A stretch of 64,000 bases of DNA from Rudanella paleaurantiibacter (GCF_009184635.1 NZ_WELI01000003.1:1-64000); one strand, 5' to 3'; counted from the first letter of the stretch, positions 1-8,184 are shown. Program-made: numbers and translations. The notes: a model not told the origin generated them from the sequence alone.

Positions 1-86
1 ATGAATGGTTGGTCGAATACAACACGGAACGCCCTCACCAGGCCTTGAGGTTCATGACACCTGTCGAGTACCGACAGGCGGCTTAA
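1..86 (+). CDS. IS3-family transposase (orfB), C-terminal end, cut by the window edge
   Basis: Reading from base 3 gives 27 residues and a TAA stop at 84-86: EWLVEYNTERPHQALRFMTP, then VEYRQAA. The YN-x-x-RPH-x-AL...TP-x-EY pattern is the hallmark end of the rve (DDE) integrase domain of IS3-type transposases. The rest of the element lies before the window. The right inverted repeat is expected just after the stop; the TG...CA convention and a run near GAAAGGGGGCAAAGACA would put the end near 124-125, but without the left end this is inference. The oppositely oriented hypothetical gene ends inside this segment. Confidence 0.8.
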   Translation, partial: EWLVEYNTERPHQALRFMTPVEYRQAA

Positions 87-534
87 ACTCCAGTGCAAAC
101 TGGCTCACGAAAGGGGGCAAAGACAAATAGTGATCTAACTTTGTGTGTGATGTTACGACTGGCTCCCTCTCAATCAACTCCTTTAGTTTCCCAGAATACA
201 AGCCGACAAATTTATATGGGGCAATGGTAACCGTGCGGTCTGGCAAAGTCTCAATACCACATTTATCGTTGTAAAACCTCTGGGTAGTGTAGGTAACTGT
301 CTGATTTGCTTCATCAATTGACTTAATGCTTGACTGATCAGAATAAACTTCAGAACTCAAGTCCTTTAATGCCCAATATAATTTTGTGAGGTACTTCGTT
401 TTTTCCCACGAAGGAGATTCTTTGCTATCACAAACAAGGTCGTATAGAAGCTCATAGTCGGGGTAGGCTCCCCCTTTTTTTGTGTAGAGCCGAGTGAGCT
501 GCTTATTGATCTTTTGTTGGATCGAAGTGAACAT
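52..534 (-). CDS. Hypothetical protein, probably truncated by the IS end
   Basis: A 160-residue product when the ATG at 534 is used; a TTG at 561 would add nine residues and overlap the integrase stop. No family is recognised. The sequence is lysine- and tyrosine-rich and clearly AT-richer than the flanking core genes, which suggests acquired DNA. It follows the recombinase on the same strand with a gap of 16 bases, so the two are probably cotranscribed. The last ~11-25 codons are antisense to the transposase end, so the native C-terminus may have been replaced when the IS inserted. The function is unknown. Confidence 0.55.
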   Translation of the reverse strand: MFTSIQQKINKQLTRLYTKKGGAYPDYELLYDLVCDSKESPSWEKTKYLTKLYWALKDLSSEVYSDQSSIKSIDEANQTVTYTTQRFYNDKCGIETLPDRTVTIAPYKFVGLYSGKLKELIEREPVVTSHTKLDHYLSLPPFVSQFALEFKPPVGTRQVS

Positions 535-550
535 AGTTATAGGGAAGGGG

Positions 551-1693
551 TTAGAGTTCAATAGATATTCGATTTACGGCCGCTCTCTTTTGTTCGTTTA
601 CAATCTTGGCGTAAATCTGTGTCGTGGAAAGGTCTTGATGCCCCAGTAGCTTAGAGACGGTATAGATGTCGGTACCGCTCTGTAGTTGCAGCGTCGCGAA
701 CGTGTGCCGGAATGCATGGAAGGTGATCGGGCGCATTATTCCGGCTTTGTAGCACCATTCCTGCAACTTCTGATTCTGCCAACTGGAGTAAAGTAGCTGG
801 GGGAAAATTGTAGCGGTCTCATTTCCTCTCTCCCCTAACAGGCTGCGGGCGTTGCCGCTGATCGGCAAAGTCTCTTCACTGCCTGTTTTCTTTTGTCTGA
901 AGCGCAAATAAGCCCCGTCGGCATCGTCGCGTACTTCCGCCCAAACCAGCTTTGCAATGTCACTGTAACGTAGGCCAGTGAGGGCCGAGAACAAAGCTGC
1001 TTTCTTGAGATAAGGCAAGTCGCAATCTATCTTAGCCAGTGCCTGTACTTCGGCCAAACTCAAAAATTCCCGTTGGGTCTCTTTCCGCTTGATCCGTTTC
1101 ACTCGTTGGCTGGGGTTTTCTTCCAGTAACTTCTCTTCTACGGCTCGACTTAGCGCCGTCTTAAAAATGGTGAAGTACCCAACGGCTGAATTATGGGCAA
1201 TGGTGGCGTTTGATGATTTGGTAGCGTTGAGGGCTTTCGCCGTGGTCAGATATTTACGGAACCCCTTGCAAAACTCTTCGGTCAGCTCATCGACAAACAG
1301 AGCACCTTTGGCGTAATGGCTGAGGTGTTGGTAAACACTCATCCAATTATTCCGGCTCCCTATACTCTTCTTTTGCTTCTCGGCTTCGGCCTGCACTTTG
1401 AGCCAGGTCAAAAAGTCTTTGCGCTCCTCCGGTTTATCATTCTTTACCAGAAACCCATAACGGCCAGCTTGCACCTCCAACTGTCGGCTTGATCGTATGC
1501 TCTCGGCTAACTGCCGAGTCGTTTTGTTGTGGGTACGCTCCAGCTCCGTACGGGGTTTCTCGAATAGATACAAGCCCAAAAAATCACGACGGGTTAGCTT
1601 TCCGGTTTCGGGGTGTGGTATTGCCGGATAGAAGTCCAGATATAAACTGAGACGGTTACCGCTGATCGGTTTTGTTCGTAGCGTTACATTCAT
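551..1693 (-). CDS. Tyrosine recombinase / integrase (Bacteroidota mobile-element type)
   Basis: A 380-residue site-specific recombinase of the phage-integrase family. The layout is an N-terminal arm-binding region (about 1-90), a SAM-like core-binding domain (about 90-200) and a C-terminal catalytic domain. Catalytic residues are visible: R242 in TGLRYSDIAKL, a lysine at 268/269, the HxxR box H326-A-F-R329, H352 in LLGHQDLSTTQ and nucleophile Y361. The length fits integrases of conjugative or mobilisable Bacteroidota elements. The ATG lies at 1693. Three copies of the octamer AGGTACAA lie within 55 bases upstream and may be arm-type or autoregulatory sites. No tRNA target or cargo typical of a complete element is visible, so this may be an element edge. 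Confidence 0.9.
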   Translation of the reverse strand: MNVTLRTKPISGNRLSLYLDFYPAIPHPETGKLTRRDFLGLYLFEKPRTELERTHNKTTRQLAESIRSSRQLEVQAGRYGFLVKNDKPEERKDFLTWLKVQAEAEKQKKSIGSRNNWMSVYQHLSHYAKGALFVDELTEEFCKGFRKYLTTAKALNATKSSNATIAHNSAVGYFTIFKTALSRAVEEKLLEENPSQRVKRIKRKETQREFLSLAEVQALAKIDCDLPYLKKAALFSALTGLRYSDIAKLVWAEVRDDADGAYLRFRQKKTGSEETLPISGNARSLLGERGNETATIFPQLLYSSWQNQKLQEWCYKAGIMRPITFHAFRHTFATLQLQSGTDIYTVSKLLGHQDLSTTQIYAKIVNEQKRAAVNRISIEL

Positions 1694-1696
1694 AAT

Positions 1697-1746
1697 TTGT
1701 ACCTCATCATCCTCACATCTTCCTCAAAGGTACAAGCAAGGTACAA
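1697..1746. promoter_or_regulatory. Cluster of three AGGTACAA octamers before the integrase
   Basis: The octamer occurs inverted at 1697-1704 and directly at 1728-1735 and 1739-1746; the two direct copies are 11 bases (about one helical turn) apart. They lie just upstream of the recombinase start. Spacing and position suggest binding sites for the integrase arm domain or an excisionase. Function is inferred. Confidence 0.4.
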
Positions 1747-1794
1747 ACTATATGTAGAAATAACAAAGCTATTCGATAGCCAATATATAGCTAC

Positions 1795-1826
1795 TAAAAA
1801 AATAAAGCCCCGAAATTCAGGGCTTT
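1795..1826 (-). terminator. Rho-independent terminator after msrA
   Basis: On the minus strand an AAAGCCC...GGGCTTT stem (1804-1826) is followed by a T-rich run (complement of 1795-1803). It lies 24 bases after the msrA stop. Confidence 0.85.
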
Positions 1827-1849
1827 ACAGTTCTTCAACTTATGACGAG

Positions 1850-2563
1850 CTAATGACTAACCTCACTCTTCAATTTATCCTTAAATACTTTCCTGAATTT
1901 GTCGAGCTTGGGGGCAATCACAAACGCGCAATAGCCCTGCTCAGGATTCTGAGCGAAATAATTCTGGTGGTATTCTTCGGCCACATAAAACGTTGTGGCC
2001 GGACTAATTTCGGTAACAATCTTTTTGTCGTAAGCTCCCGACTTATCCAACTCGGCCTTAATGGTTTCGGCCAGTTTTTTCTGTTCGTCGTTGTGGTAAA
2101 AAATCACCGATCGATATTGCGTACCGACGTCGGCCCCCTGCCGGTTCAGGCTGGTCGGGTCGTGGCTACGGAAAAACGCCTGTAGCAGTTCGGCATAGGT
2201 AATTTTGGTAGGGTCGTAGGTCACCTCTACACACTCGGCATGGCCCGTTGTACCGGTGCATACTTCCTTATACGTTGGATTTGGCTTGGCTCCGCCTTCA
2301 TAGCCCGATACGGCCGATTGCACCCCGTCGAGGGTTTCAAACATGGCTTCGGTACACCAGAAGCAGCCCGTTCCGAACGTGGCTTTGGCCAGGCCTGCAG
2401 GCACAGCCGTCGATTCGTTTCCTGTCATTGTTCCTGTTTGTTGGGATTTCGTTGCAGCGCCAACCGGTCGATGGGCCAGTTGCGTTTGGCCAAAAACGGC
2501 CGGGGTGATCCATAAAGCGATCAGTGCAGTGAGGGCTTGTTGCCAGAAATTACTCGTAACCAT
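1850..2563 (-). CDS. msrA: Peptide-methionine (S)-S-oxide reductase MsrA, exported
   Basis: Reduces methionine-S-sulfoxide in proteins. The core carries the catalytic signature GTGCFWCTEAMF with the nucleophilic cysteine at about residue 67, then the GHAE-type motif (TGHAECVEVTYDP) and the C-terminal QNPEQGYCAFVIAPK region. Starting at 2563 gives 237 residues beginning with a hydrophobic segment (NFWQQALTALIALWITPAVFGQ), a signal peptide, so the enzyme probably acts in the periplasm. In-frame ATGs further upstream (2590, 2638) would bury this signal and are less likely. A strong terminator follows. Confidence 0.92.
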   Translation of the reverse strand: MVTSNFWQQALTALIALWITPAVFGQTQLAHRPVGAATKSQQTGTMTGNESTAVPAGLAKATFGTGCFWCTEAMFETLDGVQSAVSGYEGGAKPNPTYKEVCTGTTGHAECVEVTYDPTKITYAELLQAFFRSHDPTSLNRQGADVGTQYRSVIFYHNDEQKKLAETIKAELDKSGAYDKKIVTEISPATTFYVAEEYHQNYFAQNPEQGYCAFVIAPKLDKFRKVFKDKLKSEVSH

Positions 2564-2636
2564 ACTGGTTCGAATCCGGTTTGTTTGCATCAGAATAACA
2601 GATCTTACCCCTGATAAGTTTACAGCCCAACCAACC

Positions 2637-2671
2637 AAAAAGCCACCGCATTATCCGTGCAGTGGCTTTTT
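2637..2671. terminator. Symmetric bidirectional terminator hairpin
   Basis: AAAAAGCCACcGCA (2637-2650) pairs with TGCaGTGGCTTTTT (2658-2671), with A/T tails on both sides, so it can act on either strand. It lies upstream of msrA and would end transcription of whatever once occupied 2786-3110. Confidence 0.7.
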
Positions 2672-2692
2672 AGCATAAATACCAGGGAACAA

Positions 2693-2780
2693 TCAAATGC
2701 GTAATGAGCAAAGGATAATGAAAAGCCCATTATTGGCAGACAAGACCCTTATTCATTGTGCATTTTACATTGTTCATTCG
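2693..2780. repeat. Snap-back word repeat (AATG words)
   Basis: The left arm has AATG-nnn-AATG words (AATGCGTAATGAGC, then ATAATGAA); the right arm carries the complement (TTCATTGTGCATT, ACATTGTTCATT). It is a weak example of the architecture seen at many other gaps in this window. Confidence 0.4.
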
Positions 2781-2785
2781 CTTAC

Positions 2786-2962
2786 CTATCGAATCCAGAG
2801 CTTCTGCGTAAACGAATCGAGAGGCTTTCCTTGCCGCACCACCTGAACGAGTTGATACCCATCCGCCGATTCGCCAGCTTCCAGAATCCGCCCGGCCAAT
2901 GCCTCTACCTTCTCGGTAAACGACCGGAGCGTAGCACCCTTCAGGTTTGTCAGGCGTACGCC
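2786..2962 (-). pseudogene. Possible C-terminal remnant of an unidentified minus-strand gene
   Basis: The minus strand encodes a protein-like tail (VRLTNLKGATLRSFTEKVEA onward, ending LDSFTQKLWIR before a stop at 2786). Upstream of about 2962 the same frame becomes antisense to a histidine-kinase fragment, so any real gene is cut there. No family is recognised. This is a weak call based on residue composition and on its position before a terminator-like hairpin. Confidence 0.25.
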
Positions 2963-2971
2963 CAGGCCGAA

Positions 2972-3108
2972 CCCCGAACCGGAACCGCCAACGAAAAAGG
3001 CACCGGGCTGGGACTTGTTCTGTGCCGGGAGTTTATACGGCTCAACAAGGGCGAAATGAGCATCCAGAGCCAATTACACGCTGGCACCACCATAACCCTG
3101 CAATGGGC
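2972..3108 (+). pseudogene. Sensor histidine kinase remnant (end of HATPase_c domain)
   Basis: Translation shows GTANEKGTGLGLVLCREFIR followed by LNKGEMSIQSQLHAGTTITL. This is the G2 box (GTGLGL) and the closing strands (S-x-x-x-x-GT-x-x-x-x) of a GHKL histidine-kinase ATPase domain. The N box, G1 box, HisKA and sensor regions are missing, and the sequence before it in this frame does not resemble a kinase. It is therefore a decayed fragment, not a gene. Confidence 0.7.
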
Positions 3109-3251
3109 AAGCCGACCCGTAAAACGAAACAGGCTGACCAACCACGCCGAGTTTGCGTGAATCGGCAATTCAGAACTATTTCCCCAAATCGGGTTTATTG
3201 TGTATAGCTCAGGCCAGGTGTTGAGTATCAGGCCGCACGTTTCCATACACT

Positions 3252-4133
3252 ATGACTTCTTTCGACATTGAATCGCTCCGTTTCGACGGAAAAAAGGCAT
3301 TCCGCATGGAGGATGCTGCCACTAAAATCGACGATTTATACACGGACGACGTAGACTACGAGATTCAGCTCCGCCACCAGGCCGCCGAAATCGCCGACCT
3401 CCAGACCGACCTCTACGCGGATAACCGGTACGGTTTAGTCGCTATTTTCCAGGCGATGGATGCCGCCGGTAAAGACGGTACCATTCAACACGTGTTTACG
3501 GGCACCAACCCGCTCGGCCTACGCATCACCTCGTTCAAGCGCCCCACCGATCAGGAACTGGAGCACGACTGGCTCTGGCGCAGCTGGCGCGAGCTTCCTG
3601 AGCGGGGCACCATCGGGGTTTTCAACCGCTCGTATTACGAAGAGGTACTGGTGGTACGGGTACATCCCGAAATTCTGACCCAGTCTCAACGACTACCCAC
3701 CGCACGTACCGACGATCTGGATAAAGTCTGGAAACACCGGTTTGAAGCCATCCGCGACGTAGAAAAGCACCTCTACCGCAACGGCTTCCCGGTGATTAAG
3801 TTTTTCCTGCATGTATCGAAGGAAGAACAGGCCGACCGGCTGATCAAACGAATTGAAAACCCCGAAAAACACTGGAAATTCGACGAAGGCGATGTAAAAG
3901 AACGGGGTTTCTGGAACGAGTACATGGCCGCGTTTGAAGAAGCTATCAACGAAACGGCTACCTCCAATGCTCCCTGGTACGTGATCCCCGCCGACGACAA
4001 AAAGAATATGCGGCTTATGGTGAGCCGAATTCTGCTCAGCGAACTGAAAAAGCTGCCCATTCATAAACCTGAAGTCGATGAAGAGCGGGCCGCAGCCCTC
4101 AAAAAGCTTATTAAGGTGATTAAAGAGCAGTAA
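3252..4133 (+). CDS. Polyphosphate kinase 2 family protein (first of a tandem pair)
   Basis: A PPK2-type phosphotransferase of 293 residues. These cytoplasmic P-loop enzymes move phosphate between inorganic polyphosphate and nucleotides. The Walker A-like box FQAMDAAGKDG has D70 and K74; the Walker B/lid region IGVFNRSYYEEVL spans 121-133; KFFLHVSKEEQADRL follows. The single-domain length fits the family. A paralogue starts 48 bases downstream with the same key residues at the same positions, so this is a tandem duplication probably transcribed as one unit. The preferred nucleotide (AMP, ADP or GDP) cannot be read from the sequence. Confidence 0.9.
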   Translation: MTSFDIESLRFDGKKAFRMEDAATKIDDLYTDDVDYEIQLRHQAAEIADLQTDLYADNRYGLVAIFQAMDAAGKDGTIQHVFTGTNPLGLRITSFKRPTDQELEHDWLWRSWRELPERGTIGVFNRSYYEEVLVVRVHPEILTQSQRLPTARTDDLDKVWKHRFEAIRDVEKHLYRNGFPVIKFFLHVSKEEQADRLIKRIENPEKHWKFDEGDVKERGFWNEYMAAFEEAINETATSNAPWYVIPADDKKNMRLMVSRILLSELKKLPIHKPEVDEERAAALKKLIKVIKEQ

Positions 4134-4140
4134 CATACGC

Positions 4141-4162
4141 CCAGCCCGCCCCAGCGGGCTGG
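4141..4162. other. 9-bp perfect hairpin between the two PPK2 genes
   Basis: CCAGCCCGC pairs with GCGGGCTGG around a CCCA loop. There is no U-tract, so this is more likely an mRNA processing or stability element than a terminator. Confidence 0.5.
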
Positions 4163-4181
4163 CTACTCAATTCTCAACGTC

Positions 4182-5060
4182 ATGAAAAAATTCAGTAGTA
4201 AACCGTTCCGGTTCGACGGCCGGACGCCGTATTCGGCCAAACATACCCCAACCCGAATTGACCCACTTTTCCGGGACGAAGACGACCGTGCTCATCAGCT
4301 CGATGCACTCAGCGACCGTATGGATCAGGCCCAGAACCAGATGCACGCCCACGAAAAATACGGTTTTGTGGTGCTGTTTCAGGCTATGGACGCGGGCGGT
4401 AAGGATAGCAGCATCCGGCATGTTTTCAAAGGCGTGAATCCGTCGCGGTTTCAGGTAGCAGCTTTCAAAAAACCCGGAAAAGAAGACCTGGCCCACGATT
4501 TTATGTGGCGGTTCTGGAAGAAACTACCCGAGCGGGGCTACATTGGCATTTTCAACCGGACGTATTATGAGGAGGTTCTCGCCCTGAAAGTCCACCCCGA
4601 CCGGCTGGCCGACAATAGCATTCCCGAAGAGTTTCTGAAGAACCCCGGCAAACTCTGGAAAGAACGCTACGCCGACATTACCCATTTTGAAGATTACCTC
4701 CACCGCAACGGGTTTCGGGTGGTGAAGTTTTACCTGCACGTCTCGAAAGAGGAACAGGGTCAGCGGCTCATCAACCGGCTTAAAGACACCGAAAAGCAAT
4801 GGAAGCTAAGCGAAAATGACCTGGAAGAACGGCAGGAGTGGGACGCCTACATGCAAGCCTACGAGGATGCCATCAACGCAACTGCCACCCGCAACTGCCC
4901 GTGGTACGTAATTCCGAGCGACGACATGAACAATCAGCAACTGATTATTGCCCACATCATGGCCGAACTGCTCGAATCACTCCCCGTCCACTTTCCCCAG
5001 CGCAACGAGAAAGAGGCTCAGAAGTTGATCAAACAAATTGAAAAGCAGGACAAAGCGTAG
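4182..5060 (+). CDS. Polyphosphate kinase 2 family protein (second of the pair)
   Basis: The 292-residue paralogue of the preceding gene. It has FQAMDAGGKDSS (D70, K74), the lid motif IGIFNRTYYEEVLALKVHPD from 121 and KFYLHVSKEEQGQRLINRL. Divergence is spread along the whole length, so the duplication is not recent and the two may prefer different nucleotides, for example NMP versus NDP. No extra domain is present. It ends before a snap-back repeat that separates it from the convergent mlaE-type gene. Confidence 0.9.
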   Translation: MKKFSSKPFRFDGRTPYSAKHTPTRIDPLFRDEDDRAHQLDALSDRMDQAQNQMHAHEKYGFVVLFQAMDAGGKDSSIRHVFKGVNPSRFQVAAFKKPGKEDLAHDFMWRFWKKLPERGYIGIFNRTYYEEVLALKVHPDRLADNSIPEEFLKNPGKLWKERYADITHFEDYLHRNGFRVVKFYLHVSKEEQGQRLINRLKDTEKQWKLSENDLEERQEWDAYMQAYEDAINATATRNCPWYVIPSDDMNNQQLIIAHIMAELLESLPVHFPQRNEKEAQKLIKQIEKQDKA

Positions 5061-5070
5061 AATCTCAGCA

Positions 5071-5153
5071 CTGGACATTAGACGTTGGACATTAGACCTC
5101 CACCTGTAAAGGTATAACGTCTAACGTCCAGTGTCTGAAGTCCAAATGTCCAG
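5071..5153. repeat. Snap-back word repeat (TGGACATTAGACGT)
   Basis: The left arm holds TGGACATTAGACGT and TGGACATTAGACCT in tandem (5072-5098). The right arm holds the complement (AACGTCTAACGTCCAGTG, then TCCAAATGTCCAG; 5117-5153). It fills the gap between convergent genes and could fold as a long transcript-end hairpin. Confidence 0.75.
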
Positions 5154-5168
5154 TAGTGAGAATCCACG

Positions 5169-5897
5169 TTACAGCAGCAGTTGTGCCAGGAGAAAATCGG
5201 CGGCCAGAATAGCGATACAGCTATTGGTCACGGCCGAGGTTGAGGCTGTGCCCACTTCGAGCGCACCACCCCGCACATTGTAGCCCTGAAAGGCCGAAAT
5301 AGTGGTAATCAGAAACGCAAACACCACTGATTTGATGAGGGCAAAAATGAGGCTAAACGATTTAAAATCAGACCGAAGCCCTTCGATATAGTCGTTGGGC
5401 GTGATGATGTTGGCAAACGTTCCGGCAATGTATCCACCCAGAATCGACAGGAAGGCCGCCATCGTTACCAGCAACGGAAACATGAGCATCCCGGCGATAA
5501 TTTTGGGTAGCACCAGATACGACCCCGAGTTGATCCCGATAACTTCGAGCGCGTCGATCTGCTCTGTGATCCGCATAGTACCCAGTTGACCGGCAATGCT
5601 CGACCCGACTTTACCGGCCAGCACAATACTCGTGATGGTGGGTGCCAGTTCGAGAATGGTACTGTCGCGCACGATCACCGAAATAATCGACAGAGGCACG
5701 AGCGGACTTACCAGGTTATACGCTGTTTGCACACAGGTTACGGCCCCGATAAACGTCGACACAATCGACACGATAAATACCGAGTTGATCCCGATCGACA
5801 TACATTCGTCCATAATCAACCGGTAGTACACGCTTAACTTTTCACGATTGGTAAAGAGGGCACCCAGAAAAATAAAATAACGGCCAATTGCTGCCAT
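5169..5897 (-). CDS. MlaE/YrbE-family ABC transporter permease
   Basis: A 242-residue inner-membrane permease of the MlaE family, which moves phospholipid or other lipids between the inner membrane and the outer-membrane route. Several hydrophobic segments and the family core VRDSTILELAPTITSIVLAG followed by KVGSSIAGQLGTMRITEQID are visible. The partner ATPase (MlaF) and MCE protein (MlaD) are expected upstream on the minus strand, but the next gene there is an SDR, so the system is either split or only the permease lies here. The ATG at 5897 fits the usual family start (MAAIGRYFIFLGALF). Confidence 0.88.
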   Translation of the reverse strand: MAAIGRYFIFLGALFTNREKLSVYYRLIMDECMSIGINSVFIVSIVSTFIGAVTCVQTAYNLVSPLVPLSIISVIVRDSTILELAPTITSIVLAGKVGSSIAGQLGTMRITEQIDALEVIGINSGSYLVLPKIIAGMLMFPLLVTMAAFLSILGGYIAGTFANIITPNDYIEGLRSDFKSFSLIFALIKSVVFAFLITTISAFQGYNVRGGALEVGTASTSAVTNSCIAILAADFLLAQLLL

Positions 5898-6080
5898 GTT
5901 TTGGGGAAGTGTTGTGAGGAGGTTGTACTCAGAAGGCTTGGCTACGCCTAGTTCCGATCAAAAAATGATACTTTTAAAAGACTATCTATCAACTAGTTAT
6001 CTCCATCTCATCAACCGAAAACTATAAACTTTACGCCATAAACTACCTAACGCCCACAAAGATAGAATGGTTTACGGCTT

Positions 6081-6755
6081 CTACAGGTCGCCCAGCTGCG
6101 GCCGAATGAGGATTTCTTCCACCACCGCACTTTTTGAGAGTTTATAAGCCCCCCAAATGCTATCGGCAACGTCCTGCGGTTTCATAAACCGTTCTTCGGG
6201 CAGGTCGGTGCCTTCCCAGCTGGCCGTCAGGGTAGCACCAGGTAGCACGGCGGTTACTTTTACCCCATGTGGTTTCAGCTCTTCGCGCAACACCCGGCTC
6301 ATACCCAGCAGGGCAAATTTTGAGATGCAATACGAGCCCCCGTTGGTGTAGGCCGTGATACTGGCCGTAGAGCACATCATAAAAATATGCCCCGACCGCA
6401 CGGCCATCATGCCCCCTACCAGCCCCCGCGTGAGGTGATAGGCGCTGGCTACGTTGGTATTCATGAGGGTTTCAAACGTCCCCTCGGCTTCGGTATGGAT
6501 CATGCCCGGCAGAAAAATGCCCGTGTTGTTGACCAGTACCTCTACCGGCCGGTTTAGTGATTGCACATAGCCTACCAGCGCATCGACCCCGGCCCGGGTT
6601 GATAAATCGGCGGCAAATGGTAGCCGGTTGGGGCCGGTTACACTGTCGACATTCCGCGAGCAAACAACCACGTCGAAGCCCTGTTCGACAAACAAATCGA
6701 CGATGGCACGACCAATTCCTTTGGTCCCACCCGTGACAACAAGTAATGGATTCAT
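6081..6755 (-). CDS. SDR family NAD(P)-dependent oxidoreductase
   Basis: A 224-residue classical short-chain dehydrogenase. It has the cofactor loop TGGTKGIG near residue 8, VNNTG near 75, a catalytic serine in MMCSTASITAY and the YCISK (YxxxK) active site. The family covers many alcohol and carbonyl substrates and nothing here defines one. It is divergent from the ROK gene, with about 70 bases between the starts. Confidence 0.88.
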   Translation of the reverse strand: MNPLLVVTGGTKGIGRAIVDLFVEQGFDVVVCSRNVDSVTGPNRLPFAADLSTRAGVDALVGYVQSLNRPVEVLVNNTGIFLPGMIHTEAEGTFETLMNTNVASAYHLTRGLVGGMMAVRSGHIFMMCSTASITAYTNGGSYCISKFALLGMSRVLREELKPHGVKVTAVLPGATLTASWEGTDLPEERFMKPQDVADSIWGAYKLSKSAVVEEILIRPQLGDL

Positions 6756-6828
6756 GGGGTAAACTTACAGCCTCTCCTCCCTTTTCCCTATCTTGCAACC
6801 TCCATTTAATCAATCGTCTTTTTTTAGA

Positions 6829-7743
6829 ATGGCTTCAGAGCAGTATTTAGGTATCGACGTGGGCGGCACCAACGTCAAAATGGGCATTGTTGACGCCCAG
6901 TCGGGCACCATTTCTAATTTCTACAGCCACGACACCAACTCCTGGCGCGAATCGGGTCATTTCATGGAACGCTTCGGCGATGCCATTGCCCTGCAGCTCC
7001 ACGACAACAAGCACATCACCCGTGTCGGTATCGGGTTGCCGGGTATGATTAACCGGGAGCGTACCATTCCGCTCGAGATTACAGCCATTCCGCTGCTCAA
7101 TGGGGTACCAATGGTCGAGATTCTGAGCACGCGTTTTCCGGGTGTTCAGTTTTTCCTTGAAAACGACGCCAATGCTGCGGCACTCGGTGAGTTTTACTTT
7201 GTAGACGACATGAACGATGAAAACTACATCTTTATCACGCTCGGTACGGGCGTGGGCGGTGCGGCTATCATCGATAAAAAAGTGTTCAAAGGTGGAGATG
7301 GCAACGCCATGGAACCGGGTCACCTGCCCTCGCGCAACGGCCGGGTGCTGGAGCGGAACATCGGCAAAAAAGAATTGCTCGACCTGGCCAACGAACGCCG
7401 GGCGCAGTACAATCGGCCCACCCGCCTACCCGCCGACGGGAGCATCTCAACGACAGGCCTGGTAGCCGCTGCGGCCGAAAACGACGAGCTGGCCATGCAA
7501 ATTCTGGACGAAGTTGGCGAAATGCTCGGTGAGGGTCTGGTATCGCTCATTCGGATTCTGGACATCCGCAAGATTCTGATCGGGGGTGGTTTGTCGGCTT
7601 CGTTTGATTACATCATGCCCGGCGTTACCCGTCAGCTTGAGTACTGGCTTACCCCCTATTACAAAGATGGGCTCGAAGTAAAACGTGCCACACTTGGCAA
7701 CGATGCGGGCCTCCTCGGCGCGGCATCACTTTGCTTCGATTAA
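6829..7743 (+). CDS. ROK-family sugar kinase
   Basis: A 304-residue ATP-dependent sugar kinase fold. It has the phosphate-binding motif GIDVGGTNVKMGIVD at the N-terminus, ENDANAAALGEF with the catalytic Asp, ITLGTGVGGA, and LIGGGLSASFDYIMPGV near the end. The zinc-binding CxCGxxGC loop of many ROK proteins is absent: the region reads MEPGHLPSRNGRVLERN. This resembles the glucokinase-like subgroup; substrate unknown. The start at 6829 is preferred over an ATG at 6793 because the GIDVGGT motif then begins about seven residues in, as usual. A clear terminator follows. Confidence 0.87.
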   Translation: MASEQYLGIDVGGTNVKMGIVDAQSGTISNFYSHDTNSWRESGHFMERFGDAIALQLHDNKHITRVGIGLPGMINRERTIPLEITAIPLLNGVPMVEILSTRFPGVQFFLENDANAAALGEFYFVDDMNDENYIFITLGTGVGGAAIIDKKVFKGGDGNAMEPGHLPSRNGRVLERNIGKKELLDLANERRAQYNRPTRLPADGSISTTGLVAAAAENDELAMQILDEVGEMLGEGLVSLIRILDIRKILIGGGLSASFDYIMPGVTRQLEYWLTPYYKDGLEVKRATLGNDAGLLGAASLCFD

Positions 7744-7777
7744 GCATCGGCGGATACGCTTCTCTATTGAATATACT

Positions 7778-7834
7778 ACACCCGTTGTCGAACAGGACTA
7801 CCATACTGGCCCTGTTTGACAACGGGTGTTTTGG
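7778..7834 (+). terminator. Rho-independent terminator after the ROK kinase
   Basis: ACACCCGTTGTC (7778-7789) pairs with GACAACGGGTGT (7818-7829), extended by AACAGG/CCTGTT, and TTTTGG follows. Confidence 0.88.
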
Positions 7835-8184
7835 TTTGGTTACAATCCATTTGGTTACAAAAACAACGAGTTACATGTTAACAATCAGACAATTAGCTTT
7901 TACCGACCGGTCTTTTCAAGAAAGGAATACTTAGATTTTCACACAAAACAAACCACACCATATTGCTTACTTTTACTTAAGCACTTTCTTTTTAGTGTAA
8001 AAACATCAATTAATAAAAAAGTCATATCACTGAATCAACAAAATCACATACTTATATAACCGGAAAATAGAACATTCAAAAAAATTAGATAGACGGGGAA
8101 CAAAACGAAAAGTAGTTGAATTAGGGGCCCCGAATCAGCCGATTCGTAATTATCCCTTTTTTCATTTTTCATTTTTTCTCGTTT
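7835..8184 (+). promoter_or_regulatory. AT-rich leader upstream of the giant repeat protein
   Basis: This stretch of about 350 bases has no convincing gene; its open frames are asparagine/lysine-rich noise. It is much AT-richer than its surroundings, ends in T-rich runs just before the ATG at 8185, and contains a GAATC-agcc-GATTC dyad near 8133. It presumably carries the promoter of the downstream gene, but no clean TAnnTTTG box was found. Confidence 0.35.

Noticed and set aside
2240-2678. Several plus-strand frames across msrA
   Set aside because: All are antisense shadows of the MsrA gene with its intact GCFW motif.
7826-8059. 77-codon frame in the AT-rich gap before the giant gene
   Set aside because: Composition is typical of translated AT-rich noncoding DNA and there is no ribosome site or family resemblance.
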